Assembly: GCA_964540905.1 (NCBI GenBank)
Contig: CAZIOS010000007.1
Span: 28,122-92,121 of the forward strand
Direction: 5' to 3'
Length of the DNA stretch: 64,000 bases
Origin: VAYN01 sp964540905
GTDB taxonomy: Bacteria; Actinomycetota; Thermoleophilia; Solirubrobacterales; 70-9
The notes beneath the pieces are model-generated. The model saw nothing but the letters and a program-made list of their open reading frames with translations. It was not told the origin of the DNA and did no database searches. The translations under genes and the position numbers were made by a program. The stretch's first letter is position 1; each line of letters starts with the position of its first letter. Below, piece by piece: positions 1-7,843 of the stretch.

Positions 1-223
1 GCGCCTCGATGCTGAGGTTGAGGCCGGCTTCCCTGAAGTAGCCGAGCTTCTGCGCCATGTAGATCCCGGCGTGGTCGGGGTTGGGGTAGAAGTCGAGCGT
101 GAGGCTGAAGGGCTGCGCTTCGCCGCTGGTGTCGTCCGACTTCTCGCCGCAGGCGGCGAGGCCGAGCGCCAGCGCCAGCAGGACGACGGCGAGGGCGATC
201 GCCGATGTTCGGGACGACTTCAT
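1..223 (-). CDS. ABC transporter substrate-binding lipoprotein (NMT1/THI5-like), 3' part missing
   Basis: Only the first 74 codons lie in the window; the gene runs off the left edge. The protein opens with a lipoprotein signal peptide: basic start MKSSRTS, a hydrophobic stretch, then lipobox LAAC with Cys at about residue 25. The mature part begins with a segment containing DFYPNPDHAG and GYFREAGL. This is the ligand-domain opening of NMT1/THI5-like binding proteins, which bring thiamine-precursor pyrimidines or related small molecules to an ABC permease. It is the last gene of a three-gene operon (ATPase, permease, binding protein) and starts 10 bp after the permease. The true substrate cannot be read from this fragment. 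Confidence 0.8.
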   Translation of the reverse strand, partial: MKSSRTSAIALAVVLLALALGLAACGEKSDDTSGEAQPFSLTLDFYPNPDHAGIYMAQKLGYFREAGLNLSIEA

Positions 224-233
224 CCCCTGTGTT

Positions 234-995
234 CTATCGCCAAGTGACGACGAGTCGCTCGACGAGGGCGACGAGGCCGAAGAGGGCGAGGCCGATTACG
301 GCGAGGATCGTGACCGAGGCGAAGACGCGGGCGGTTTCCACCAGGCCGTTGTCTTCGAGGATCAGGTGACCCAAACCGGAGCTGGAGCCGGCCCACTCGG
401 CGAAGACCGCGCCGATCGGAGCGATGGCGGCGGCGATCTTGGCGCCGCTGAAGGTGCTGGGCAGCGCCGTCGGCACCTCGACCCGGCGAAAGATCTGCCA
501 GCGCGAGGCGTAGAGGGTGCGCATCAGCTTGGTCGCTTCGGGGTCGACCGAGCGCAGGCCGTCGAGCGCGTTGACGGTGATCGGGAAGAAGCAGACCAGC
601 GCCACGATCACCAGCTTGGGGACGATTCCGAAGCCGAACCAGACGAGGAGGATCGGGGCGAGGGCGAGGATGGGGACCGCCTGAGAGGCGACCAGCAGCG
701 GGTAGGCGGCGTGCCGCAGAAGGTCGGAGAGACGCAGCAGCACGGCGAAGAGGAGGCCGACGACGACGGCGCAGCCAAAGCCGAACAGGACCTCGCGCAG
801 GGTCACCCAGGTGTTTTCGGCCAGCAGCGGGCGGTTGTCCCAGAGCGAGCTGGCGACTTCGGCCGGCGAGGGGACGAGGAAGCTTTCGATCCCGAGCAGT
901 TCGGCCAGGAGACCGGTCGAGGCGGCGATCTGCCAGGCGCCGATCAGCGTCGCCAGCAGCAGCAGCGGCGGCAGCCAGCGTCGCCAGTCCCTCAT
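234..995 (-). CDS. ABC transporter permease (ThiX/SsuC/TauC type)
   Basis: This is an inner-membrane permease of 253 aa with about six hydrophobic helices, usual for the BPD_transp_1 family of nitrate/sulfonate/HMP importers. The EAA-loop region is recognisable around ...LDGLRSVDPEATKLMRTL..., where the permease touches the ATPase. The ATG at 995 was chosen because it overlaps the ATPase stop codon in an ATGA arrangement, which implies translational coupling; the open frame continues upstream but gives Arg/Ala-rich shadow sequence. It works with the ATPase upstream and the lipoprotein downstream. Family is secure; substrate (thiamine precursor, sulfonate or other) is not. Confidence 0.88.
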   Translation of the reverse strand: MRDWRRWLPPLLLLATLIGAWQIAASTGLLAELLGIESFLVPSPAEVASSLWDNRPLLAENTWVTLREVLFGFGCAVVVGLLFAVLLRLSDLLRHAAYPLLVASQAVPILALAPILLVWFGFGIVPKLVIVALVCFFPITVNALDGLRSVDPEATKLMRTLYASRWQIFRRVEVPTALPSTFSGAKIAAAIAPIGAVFAEWAGSSSGLGHLILEDNGLVETARVFASVTILAVIGLALFGLVALVERLVVTWR

Positions 996-1744
996 CGCGA
1001 GCCCTCGTGCAGCGCCCGCAGCGCCCGCTCGCGCACGGCGACGAACTCGGGAGCGGTGACGGCGGCGTCGCGGTCGGCGGCGCGCGGCGCCGGCGCCCGC
1101 AGCTCGGCGACGATCCGGGCCGGGCGGGGGGAGAGCACCAGCACCCGGTCGGAGAGGTAGAGCGCCTCCTCGACGTCGTGGCTGACGAGGACGACGGTGC
1201 GGGGGTCGGCCCGCAGCGCCATCGCCAGCCAGCCCTGCATCTCGGCCCGGGTGATCGCGTCGAGCGCGGCGAAGGGCTCGTCCAGCGTCAGCACCGGCTT
1301 GCCGGCGACGAGGGTGCGGAGGAAGGCGACGCGCTGGCGCATGCCGCCGGAGAGCTCGGCCGGGCGAGCGCGCTCGAAGCCACCGAGGCCGAAGCGCTCG
1401 AACAGGTCGGCCGCCGCCCGCCGTGCCTCGGCCCTGCCGGCGCCGCGGTTGCGCAGCGCCAGCGCCGCGTTGTCGAGCGCCGAGTACCAGGGCAGGAGCA
1501 GGTCGCGCTGGGGCATGTAGGCGCAGTGGCCGAGGCGGCCGGCGGCGTCCGCGGCGCCGTCGACCTCGACCGTGCCTCCGCTCGGCTCGAGCAGGCCGCA
1601 GATCAGCTCCAGCAGCGTCGACTTGCCGCAACCGGAGGGGCCGACGAGGCCGACGACGCCCTGCGGGGCGAGTTCGAGGTCGAGGCCGTCGAGCGTTCGC
1701 AGCTCCCCGTAGGCATGCCCGAGGGCGCGAATGGTGATCGCCAT
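992..1744 (-). CDS. ABC transporter ATP-binding protein
   Basis: A cytoplasmic ATPase of 250 aa that powers the adjacent permease. Walker A GPSGCGKST lies at residues 35-43, Q-loop Gln at 79, signature LSGGMRQR at 131-138, Walker B VLTLDEPF at 151-158, and the switch His follows in VLVSHDVEEAL. This is the TauB/SsuB/ThiZ-like subfamily. The ATG at 1744 (MAITIRALGHAYG) is the natural N-terminus for the family. No ribosome site is seen, but a -10-like CAGGAT (1751-1756, minus strand) ends 6 bp upstream, so the message may be leaderless. A 6-bp dyad at 1772-1788 overlaps the expected -35 position. Confidence 0.92.
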   Translation of the reverse strand: MAITIRALGHAYGELRTLDGLDLELAPQGVVGLVGPSGCGKSTLLELICGLLEPSGGTVEVDGAADAAGRLGHCAYMPQRDLLLPWYSALDNAALALRNRGAGRAEARRAAADLFERFGLGGFERARPAELSGGMRQRVAFLRTLVAGKPVLTLDEPFAALDAITRAEMQGWLAMALRADPRTVVLVSHDVEEALYLSDRVLVLSPRPARIVAELRAPAPRAADRDAAVTAPEFVAVRERALRALHEGSR

Positions 1745-1771
1745 CCCGGCATCCTGGCGCACTCCGCGCTT

Positions 1772-1788
1772 CTGACCAAGTGGGTCAG
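1772..1788. promoter_or_regulatory. Candidate operator, inverted repeat CTGACC-N5-GGTCAG
   Basis: Perfect 6-bp arms separated by 5 bp lie in the gap between the divergent ABC operon and the Rrf2 gene. The dyad covers the -35 region expected for the ABC operon if the CAGGAT at 1751-1756 is its -10. The neighbouring Rrf2 regulator is the obvious candidate to bind it. This is inference; a 6-bp dyad can occur by chance. Confidence 0.45.
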
Positions 1789-1922
1789 GAAAGTCGACAA
1801 ACACCCGCGCAAACGTCTGGCCGATCGCCGGCGCGGTAGCCGCCGTCGGCGCTGGCAAGAGGCGGACCAGGCACGGGCGCTGGCCCCTGACCCCCCCCGG
1901 CCGACTGATTTACTAGGTCTCT

Positions 1923-2408
1923 ATGCGCGTTTCAGCGAAGGCCGACTACGCGGTCCGGGCCGCGGTCGAGCTGGCCGCGGCCGAGGAGGGCCCGATCAAG
2001 GGCGAGCGCCTGGCCGAGGCCCAGGACATCCCGCTGCAGTTCCTCGAGCACATCCTGCTCGAGCTCAAGCACCACGGCATCGTCCGCGCCCGCCGCGGCG
2101 CCAAAGGCGGCTACTGGCTGGCCCGGCCCGCCGACGAGGTCACCGTCGCCGACATCGTCCGCGCCGTCGAGGGCCCGATCGCCGACGTCCAGTCGACGCC
2201 GCCCGAGGCGATCAAGTACAGCGGCAACTCCGAGCACCTGCGCGACGTCTGGGTCGCGGTCCGCGCCAGCCTGCGCTCGGTGCTGGAGGAGGTCACCCTC
2301 GCCAACCTCGTCTCCGGCGAGCTGCCGCGGGTGGTCGAGGAGCTGACCGCCTCCCCCGACGCCTGGCACGCCAGCACCTCGACCAAGGAAATGGCCGAAG
2401 GCGGCTAG
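1923..2408 (+). CDS. Rrf2-family transcriptional regulator
   Basis: The protein has 161 aa, a typical length for Rrf2. It has the N-terminal winged helix (MRVSAKADYAVRAAVELA), the recognition part around LEHILLELKHHGIVRARRGA, and the family wing motif GGYWLARP. There are no cysteines, so it cannot carry the Fe-S cluster of IscR/NsrR. It resembles the cluster-free CymR type, which senses sulfur status through partner proteins. The ATG at 1923 follows TTTACT by 8 bp and has no ribosome site. Its surroundings (importer, sulfotransferase, sulfatase) would fit sulfur control, but that is inference. Its stop overlaps the stop of the convergent sulfotransferase gene. Confidence 0.88.
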   Translation: MRVSAKADYAVRAAVELAAAEEGPIKGERLAEAQDIPLQFLEHILLELKHHGIVRARRGAKGGYWLARPADEVTVADIVRAVEGPIADVQSTPPEAIKYSGNSEHLRDVWVAVRASLRSVLEEVTLANLVSGELPRVVEELTASPDAWHASTSTKEMAEGG

Positions 2409-3307
2409 TAGTCGGTCGCCGGCACCAGGTCGAAGTCGGTGCCGAGCCGCAGCTCGCTGTAGCGCCGGACCCAGTCGTCGTTGATGCGGTCGGACTGACG
2501 CTTCATCCGCGGCTCGAACTCGAAGCCGTCGGGCGGGGAGAGGTCGATGCGGTCGAGCAGGTTGAGGGTGCTGGTCTCGTAGTCGGCGGCGAAGTTCTCG
2601 TAGAGGACGAGAACCGGTTTGATCCCGCAGTGCTCGAAGAAGGCATCCCAGCAGGCCTCCTCGACCAGCAGCTGCTCGAGCAGGTGGGCGATCGCCCGGT
2701 AGTGGAAGCGCAGCTGCGGGCGGTGCTCCTCGATGAAGCTGCGGTAGGGAGGAGAGCCCTCGCTCTCGACCGAGGCGGCCTTGGCGCTGGCCTGGTCCTC
2801 GCGCCAGGTCGCGGTCTGCACCGCCTTCCACAGCGAGACCGCCTGGCGCAGCTTGTTGGCGCGGACGACGCGGACGAAGGTGAGCTCGGGGAAGACGGCC
2901 GGCAGCAGCTCCGCCAGCGACAGGTCGCGGTAGGCGGGGACGTTGCGCAGCAGGCTGACGAAGTCGCCGAAGTAGCCCCACATCAGCTTCGCGCCGAAGA
3001 TCCCGTTCGGGGTGGTGCCGGCCCCGAACGCCCACTCGAGGTAGCGGTCGTAGGCGGCGCGGCTCCACAGCGGCGAGCGCGGCGGTGGCTCGTTGCCGAC
3101 GCCGCGCTCGCCGAGGTGGTCGCGGATCGACGGGTCCTCGACCCCGACGAAGTACTCCTCCGGGCGCCGCGGGCGGCCGCTGTGGCGCAGCGCCTCGAAG
3201 TACTCCTCGGGGCGACCGGCGACGCCGGTTTCCGCCAGCGCATGGCAGACCAGGGTGCTGCCGCTTCGCGGCGTGGCGCAGACGAGATAGGAGCGTTGGG
3301 GCGGCAT
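2405..3307 (-). CDS. Stf0-family sulfotransferase
   Basis: A soluble enzyme of 300 aa that would transfer a sulfuryl group from PAPS to a hydroxyl, probably of a sugar. The 5'-phosphosulfate loop is ATPRSGSTL at residues 11-19. The family features RPEEYF, GAKLMW and VRANKLRQAVSLWKA follow in order, matching Stf0 (trehalose 2-sulfotransferase of mycobacteria). A trehalose substrate is possible but not shown. The gene is divergent from a sulfatase gene across about 90 bp, so transfer and removal of sulfate are encoded back to back. The 3' end overlaps the Rrf2 stop codon. Confidence 0.85.
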   Translation of the reverse strand: MPPQRSYLVCATPRSGSTLVCHALAETGVAGRPEEYFEALRHSGRPRRPEEYFVGVEDPSIRDHLGERGVGNEPPPRSPLWSRAAYDRYLEWAFGAGTTPNGIFGAKLMWGYFGDFVSLLRNVPAYRDLSLAELLPAVFPELTFVRVVRANKLRQAVSLWKAVQTATWREDQASAKAASVESEGSPPYRSFIEEHRPQLRFHYRAIAHLLEQLLVEEACWDAFFEHCGIKPVLVLYENFAADYETSTLNLLDRIDLSPPDGFEFEPRMKRQSDRINDDWVRRYSELRLGTDFDLVPATDY

Positions 3308-3399
3308 CGGAGTGTTAGCTGAGTAAGTTAATCAACAAGACCAGCAATGTTGCACGCTCGCTAGTCTTGCCTCTGTACCCGCTTGGAGGGAGGCCACCC

Positions 3400-4731
3400 C
3401 TGGATTCGCCGCCGAACATCCTCTACATCCACTCCCACGACACCGGTCGCTTCGTCCAGCCCTACGGGTTCCAGGTCCCGACTCCCAACATCCAGCTGCT
3501 CGCCGACCAGGGAGTGCTGTTCCGCCAGGCGTTCTGCGCGGCGCCGACCTGCTCGGGCAGCCGCGCCAGCCTGCTGACCGGCCTCTACTGCCACGAGAAC
3601 GGCATGCTCGGCCTCGCCCACCGCGGCTGGAGGCTGAACGACTACGGGCAGCACTGGATCCACGCCCTGCGCCGGGCCGGCTACAGCTCGACCTTGATCG
3701 GCGAACAGCACATCTCGGTCGATCCCGGGGTCATCGGCTACGACGAGGTGCTGCCGCTCGGCTCCAGCCGCGCCGAGGACGTCGCTCCGCTGACGATCGA
3801 GGCGCTGCGCCGGGCGCCCTCGGAGCCCTGGTTCATGTCGGTCGGCTTCTTCGAGACCCACCGCGACTTCTTCGCCCCGACCTCGGTCCGCGACACCCTC
3901 TACTCGGCGCCGCCGGCCAACCTCCCCGACGTCGCCGCCAGCCGCCGCGACGTCGCCGCCTTCAAGGCCAGCGCCCGCTCGCTCGACCAGGGGATCGGCG
4001 CCGTCCTGCACGCGCTGCACGACCTCGGCCTGGTCGAGAACACGCTGGTCCTCTGCACGACCGACCACGGCATCGCCTTTCCCGGCGCCAAGGCGACCCT
4101 GTTCGACCGCGGGATCGGGGTGATGATGATCATCCGCGGCCCCGGCGGCTTCAGCGGCGGCAAGGTCCTCGACGCCCCGGTCAGCCAGCTCGACGTCTAC
4201 CCGACCCTCTGCGAGCTGGCCGGAGTCGAGGCGCCGGCCTGGCTGCGGGGCTCCTCGCTGATGCCGCTGGTGCGGGGCGAGGTCGAGCGCCTGCACGAGC
4301 AGATCTTCGCCGAGGTCACCTTCCACGCCGCCTACGAGCCGCAGCGGGCGGTCCGCACCGAGCGCTGGAAGTACATCAGGCGCTTCGACGAGTACCGCTA
4401 CCCGGTGCTCGCCAACTGCGACGACAGCGACAGCAAGGACCTCCTGGTCGCGGCCGGCTGGGACAAGCGGGCGGTCCCCCGCGAGCAGCTCTACGACCTC
4501 GTGCTCGACCCCGCCGAGGGCGCCAATCTGGCCGGCGAGCCGGACTGCACCGAGCAGCTGCTCGAGCTGCGCGCCCGGCTCGAGGCCTGGATGCGGGAGA
4601 CCGACGACCCGCTGCTCGAGGGGCCGGTGGCGCCGCCGCCGGGGGCGCTGGTCAACGAGCAGTGGCAGCTCTCGCCAGGCGAGCAGACGCGGACGGTCAC
4701 GGCCGATCCCACGGCCGCTCCATCCAGGTGA
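3400..4731 (+). CDS. Sulfatase (alkaline phosphatase superfamily)
   Basis: The protein has 443 aa from the start used here. Metal ligands are seen in the N-terminal HSHDTGR segment and in TTDHG. The active-site signature reads CSGSRASLLTG with Cys at about residue 51, the residue converted to formylglycine; the usual CxPxR has Gly in place of Pro. There is no signal peptide, so it is probably cytoplasmic. Start: TTG at 3367 lies inside a -10-like TAGTCT (3362-3367). A strong GGAGGGAGG (3385-3393) sits 6 bp before an in-frame CTG at 3400 that gives MDSPPNILYIHSHD, the normal family beginning. I therefore prefer CTG 3400. The 3' end overlaps the convergent phosphatase gene by 35 bp. Confidence 0.85.
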   Translation: MDSPPNILYIHSHDTGRFVQPYGFQVPTPNIQLLADQGVLFRQAFCAAPTCSGSRASLLTGLYCHENGMLGLAHRGWRLNDYGQHWIHALRRAGYSSTLIGEQHISVDPGVIGYDEVLPLGSSRAEDVAPLTIEALRRAPSEPWFMSVGFFETHRDFFAPTSVRDTLYSAPPANLPDVAASRRDVAAFKASARSLDQGIGAVLHALHDLGLVENTLVLCTTDHGIAFPGAKATLFDRGIGVMMIIRGPGGFSGGKVLDAPVSQLDVYPTLCELAGVEAPAWLRGSSLMPLVRGEVERLHEQIFAEVTFHAAYEPQRAVRTERWKYIRRFDEYRYPVLANCDDSDSKDLLVAAGWDKRAVPREQLYDLVLDPAEGANLAGEPDCTEQLLELRARLEAWMRETDDPLLEGPVAPPPGALVNEQWQLSPGEQTRTVTADPTAAPSR

Positions 4732-5260
4732 GGCAGGTCCAGCCCGGCACCTCGGCGCCGGCCGGGTCGCGGGTCTCGCCGTGGGCGAAGACGCTGAGGC
4801 CGCAGTTGTGCGAGCCGAGGTTCCAGATGCCGGCCGCCATCGCTGGCGCGAAGTCCTCGCCGAGCACCGAGTCGAGCAGGAAGAAGCGGGTGAAGATGCC
4901 GTGGGTGACGAGCAGCGGGCGCTCGCTGGCGGCGCCCGCCTCCAGCTCCCGCTTCAGCCGCCGCACCCGCTCCACCAGCTGCTCGAAGGTCTCGCCGGCG
5001 TGCAGCTCGAAGGCGTAGTCGAGCGGCTCCGGTCGCAGGCCGAGCGCCTCCCCGACCGCGGCGGCGGTTTCGCCGGCCCGCCGCAGCGGGCTGCTCAGCA
5101 GTCGCGTCACCCCGTGCCCGCGCAGGCCGACGCCGGCGGCGTGCGCCTGCTCGAGCCCACGGGCGGTGAGCCGGTCGCCCTCCCGCTCGCCGAGGGGCTC
5201 GGCGCCGCCGTGGGCGTTGTGGGCGGACTCGCCGTGGCGCAGGAACAGCGCCCGGCTCAT
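4697..5260 (-). CDS. Histidine phosphatase family protein
   Basis: A phosphoglycerate-mutase-like phosphatase of 187 aa. The catalytic RHGE motif is LFLRHGES at residues 5-12, with the second catalytic His in LLVTHGIFTRFF. The substrate is unknown; the family includes sugar, nucleotide and peptide phosphatases. The ATG at 5260 gives MSRALFLRHGES and overlaps the stop codon of the upstream VWA gene as ATGA, so the two are translationally coupled. The operon order is moxR, VWA, phosphatase. Downstream it runs into the end of the sulfatase gene, convergent. Confidence 0.85.
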   Translation of the reverse strand: MSRALFLRHGESAHNAHGGAEPLGEREGDRLTARGLEQAHAAGVGLRGHGVTRLLSSPLRRAGETAAAVGEALGLRPEPLDYAFELHAGETFEQLVERVRRLKRELEAGAASERPLLVTHGIFTRFFLLDSVLGEDFAPAMAAGIWNLGSHNCGLSVFAHGETRDPAGAEVPGWTCLTWMERPWDRP

Positions 5261-6675
5261 TCGGCGGCGGGGACGCCGCCGGCGACGACGTTGACGAAGT
5301 TCTCGAGGTGGCGGGTGGTCCAGCACTCGAAGGCGCCGTCGCAGTAGCGCTCGTAGGCGGCCATCACCGAGTCGCCGTAGTTCCAGTAGAGCTTCGGCTC
5401 GGGGTTGAGCCAGAACAGGCGCCCGGCCCGAGCGGCGACCTGGGCGAAGATCTCGGCGTGGGGCTGGCGGCCGTTGGTGCGGGCGTCGCCGAGCACGATC
5501 ACGGTCGAGCGCGGGTCGAGCTCGTCGGAGATCTCGGTCAGGAACTCCTGCCAGACGCGGCCGTAGTCGGTGTAGCCGGAGACGTCGGCGACGCCGCCCT
5601 CGCTGGAGATCCGCTGGGCGACGACGGCGAAGTCGCGCTCGTGCTCGAAGACCTCGGTCACCTCCGAGATCCGCTCGATGAAGACGAAGCTGCGCAGCTT
5701 GCGGAAGGAGTCGTGCAGGGCGTGCAGGACCGAGAGGAAGAAGACGCTGGCCGAGGTGACCGAGGTCGAGACGTCGCAGAGGACGTAGATCTCAGGCCGG
5801 CGCGGGCGCTTGGGCCGGTAGCGCAGGTAGAGCGGCACACCGCCGGTCTCCAGCGAGGCCCGCATCGTCCGCCGCACGTCGACTGCCTGCCCCTTGCGCT
5901 GGCCGCGCTGCTCCTGGCCCAGCGTCGCCAGCCGCCGCTTCATCTGGGAGACGGCGCGGTGGACGGCGGCGAGGTCCTGGGTCGGGCTGGTCGGCAGGGC
6001 GCGGTCGAGCTCGGCCAGCGGCCGCGAGGGCGGCAGCGTCTCGGTCCGCTCGATCAGGTCGCGCTCGAGCTCACGGCGCAGGTGGCGCTCGAAGACGTTG
6101 AGCTGGTCGCGGTCGATCGGCGGCCGCTCCTCGCCGCTCTCGCTCGGCGGCTGCGGGCCCGCGGTCAGCCCCAGCGAGCGGCGGATCCGCTGCACGTCGA
6201 CGCCGACCACGCCGGAGCCCTCGGCCTGGCCGAAGGCGGCGATCGCCAGCCGCGCCAGGTCGCGCAGCCGGTCCTCGTCGCCGTCGAGGATCGCCTCCCG
6301 GATCCGGTCGCGCAGCTCCTCCATGTCGAGCCGGGCCGAGCCCTCGCCGGCCTCGCCGCCGCCGTCCTCGTCCTCGCCGGCCTCGCTGATCTCGCGCTGG
6401 ACCGCCTCGGCCTCGGCGGCGCGGAAGAAGTAGCGGTCGAACAGCAGCTCGAAGACGCGGCGGTCGTCCTGGGACTTGGCGATCGTCGCCGCCAGCGCCT
6501 CGCGGAAGTCGGCGGGCGCGGTCCAGGCGACCTGCTCCAGCGCCGCGAAGGCGTCGAGGATCTCCGAGGTGCCGACGGCGACGCCCTCGCCGCGCAGCTC
6601 CTCGCAGAAGCGGAGCAGCTTCGGCGCCAGCCCCGGCGGGCCGGGGTCAGCCCTGGGCCCGTAGGGGGTCGGCAA
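5257..6675 (-). CDS. CoxE-like protein with von Willebrand factor A domain
   Basis: A cytoplasmic protein of about 472 aa. The N-terminal half is helical and acidic. The C-terminal VWA domain (about residues 290-460) has an intact MIDAS signature, DVSTSVTS, followed by VLGDARTNG. This matches CoxE-type VWA proteins, which act with a MoxR AAA+ ATPase as a chaperone or metal-insertion pair. The start is TTG at 6675, overlapping the end of moxR by 29 bp and preceded by GGGGTGA. No CO dehydrogenase genes are nearby, so the client is unknown. Confidence 0.85.
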   Translation of the reverse strand: MPTPYGPRADPGPPGLAPKLLRFCEELRGEGVAVGTSEILDAFAALEQVAWTAPADFREALAATIAKSQDDRRVFELLFDRYFFRAAEAEAVQREISEAGEDEDGGGEAGEGSARLDMEELRDRIREAILDGDEDRLRDLARLAIAAFGQAEGSGVVGVDVQRIRRSLGLTAGPQPPSESGEERPPIDRDQLNVFERHLRRELERDLIERTETLPPSRPLAELDRALPTSPTQDLAAVHRAVSQMKRRLATLGQEQRGQRKGQAVDVRRTMRASLETGGVPLYLRYRPKRPRRPEIYVLCDVSTSVTSASVFFLSVLHALHDSFRKLRSFVFIERISEVTEVFEHERDFAVVAQRISSEGGVADVSGYTDYGRVWQEFLTEISDELDPRSTVIVLGDARTNGRQPHAEIFAQVAARAGRLFWLNPEPKLYWNYGDSVMAAYERYCDGAFECWTTRHLENFVNVVAGGVPAAE

Positions 6676-7528
6676 GCTTCACCCCGACTCGCTCGGCGAC
6701 CAGGTCGATGTCGGTGCGGTGCTTGACGATGATCGACATCGACTGCTCGAAGGTCGCGCGGTCGATGTCCTCGGCGCCCATCAGCAGCAGCGTCCGCGCC
6801 CAGTCGATCGACTCCGCGATCGAGGGCGGCTTCTTCAGGTCCAGCGCCCGCACCATCTCGATCACCTCGACCAGCCGCCGCGTCAGCGTCTCCGCAAGCT
6901 CCGGCACGTGCAGGCGGACGATCTCCATCTCGCGCTCGACCCCGGGGTAGTCGAGCCAGAGGTAGAGGCAGCGCCGCTTCAGCGCCTCGGTCAGCTCGCG
7001 CGAGTCGTTCGAGGTGAGGACGACGATCGGCATCGTCGTCGCCGCGACCTGGCCCAGCTCGGGGATCGTGATCTGGAAGTCGGAGAGCAGCTCCAGCAGC
7101 ATCGCCTCGAACTCCTGGTCGGTCTTGTCGATCTCGTCGATCAGCAGCACCACCGGCTCGGGGCTGGAGATCGCCTGCATCAGCGGCCGCGTCAGCAGGA
7201 ACTCGGAGCTGAAGATGTCCTCCTGCACGTCCTCCCAGCCAGCTTCGCCGCCGGCCTGGATCCGCAGCAGCTGCTTGCGGTAGTTCCACTCGTACATCGC
7301 CTTCGACTCGTCGAGGCCCTCGTAGCACTGCAGCCGCACCAGCTCGCGCCCGGTCGCCCGCGAGAGCGCCTTCGCCAGCTCGGTCTTGCCGACTCCCGCC
7401 GGACCCTCGACCAGGACCGGCTTGCCGAGCTTCTGGGCGAGGAAGGAGACCAGCGCCGCGGGCTCGTCGGCGAGGTAGCCGGCCTCGGCCAGCGCCTGCT
7501 TCACCTCCGCCACAGAGCCGTCGGACAT
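6647..7528 (-). CDS. MoxR-type AAA+ ATPase (CoxD-like)
   Basis: A AAA+ ATPase of 293 aa. Walker A is GPAGVGKTE at residues 42-50, Walker B is VVLLIDEID, and a polar sensor segment follows in IVVLTSNDSRELTEALKRRC. The sequence around QCYEGLDESKAMYEW is characteristic of the CoxD branch of MoxR proteins. It should remodel a client together with the VWA protein encoded next. The ATG at 7528 was chosen over long upstream extensions because those are Arg/Gln-rich shadow sequence and because TATCAT (7536-7541, minus strand) lies 7 bp upstream with no ribosome site, as for a leaderless message. Confidence 0.9.
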   Translation of the reverse strand: MSDGSVAEVKQALAEAGYLADEPAALVSFLAQKLGKPVLVEGPAGVGKTELAKALSRATGRELVRLQCYEGLDESKAMYEWNYRKQLLRIQAGGEAGWEDVQEDIFSSEFLLTRPLMQAISSPEPVVLLIDEIDKTDQEFEAMLLELLSDFQITIPELGQVAATTMPIVVLTSNDSRELTEALKRRCLYLWLDYPGVEREMEIVRLHVPELAETLTRRLVEVIEMVRALDLKKPPSIAESIDWARTLLLMGAEDIDRATFEQSMSIIVKHRTDIDLVAERVGVKLADPLRAQG

Positions 7529-7535
7529 GCGGGCG

Positions 7536-7543
7536 ATGATAAT
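7536..7543. promoter_or_regulatory. Overlapping back-to-back -10 elements
   Basis: On the minus strand TATCAT (7536-7541) lies 7 bp from the moxR ATG. On the plus strand GATAAT (7538-7543) lies 9 bp from a GTG. The two elements overlap by four bases, so one A+T-rich spot could fire both leaderless genes. Inference from sequence only. Confidence 0.5.
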
Positions 7544-7552
7544 CCCCGGCCC

Positions 7553-7792
7553 GTGCTCGCCTCCCTGACCCCGCTCGCCGACCTCTTCCCGCGCAGCCCC
7601 GGCCCCTACGTCGTGCTGATGCTGAGCGGCTTCGCGATCGGCATCCTCGGCCACCTGACGCGGACCCGCTGGCTGGTCGCCGCCGGGGTGATCCTGATCT
7701 TCCTCGGCGTCCTGCTGTTCCCGCTGGCGGCGAACCTGACCACCCAGAACCGGCCGCCGCCGATCGAAGAATCGCGGGGGGACGCCGGCTAG
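7553..7792 (+). CDS. Small membrane protein, two predicted helices
   Basis: A 79-aa protein that I do not recognise. It has two hydrophobic segments, around YVVLMLSGFAIGILGHL and WLVAAGVILIFLGVLLFPLAA, separated by a basic loop TRTRW, and ends with a short polar tail. The GTG at 7553 is preceded by GATAAT at 7538-7543 and fits the leaderless pattern seen nearby. It is divergent from moxR and lies 51 bp before the polyphosphate kinase gene. Real because of the TM composition and promoter placement, but no function can be given. Confidence 0.6.
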   Translation: MLASLTPLADLFPRSPGPYVVLMLSGFAIGILGHLTRTRWLVAAGVILIFLGVLLFPLAANLTTQNRPPPIEESRGDAG

Positions 7793-7811
7793 GCGGACGA
7801 ATCTTCCGCCT

Positions 7812-7828
7812 CTGGATCGGCGATCCAG
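7812..7828. repeat. Inverted repeat CTGGATC-N3-GATCCAG before PPK2
   Basis: Perfect 7-bp arms with a 3-bp centre, located just upstream of the TACGAT -10 (7832-7837) of the next gene. The position (roughly the -20 to -35 zone) suits an operator more than an RNA hairpin, since the expected transcript begins downstream of it. Confidence 0.4.
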
Positions 7829-7843
7829 GGCTACGATCGCCGC

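Noticed and set aside
1007..3322. A 771-codon plus-strand open frame
   Set aside because: It is the antisense shadow of the ABC ATPase and sulfotransferase genes; its protein is Arg/Gly/Ala-rich without domains. Long shadow frames are expected at this GC content.
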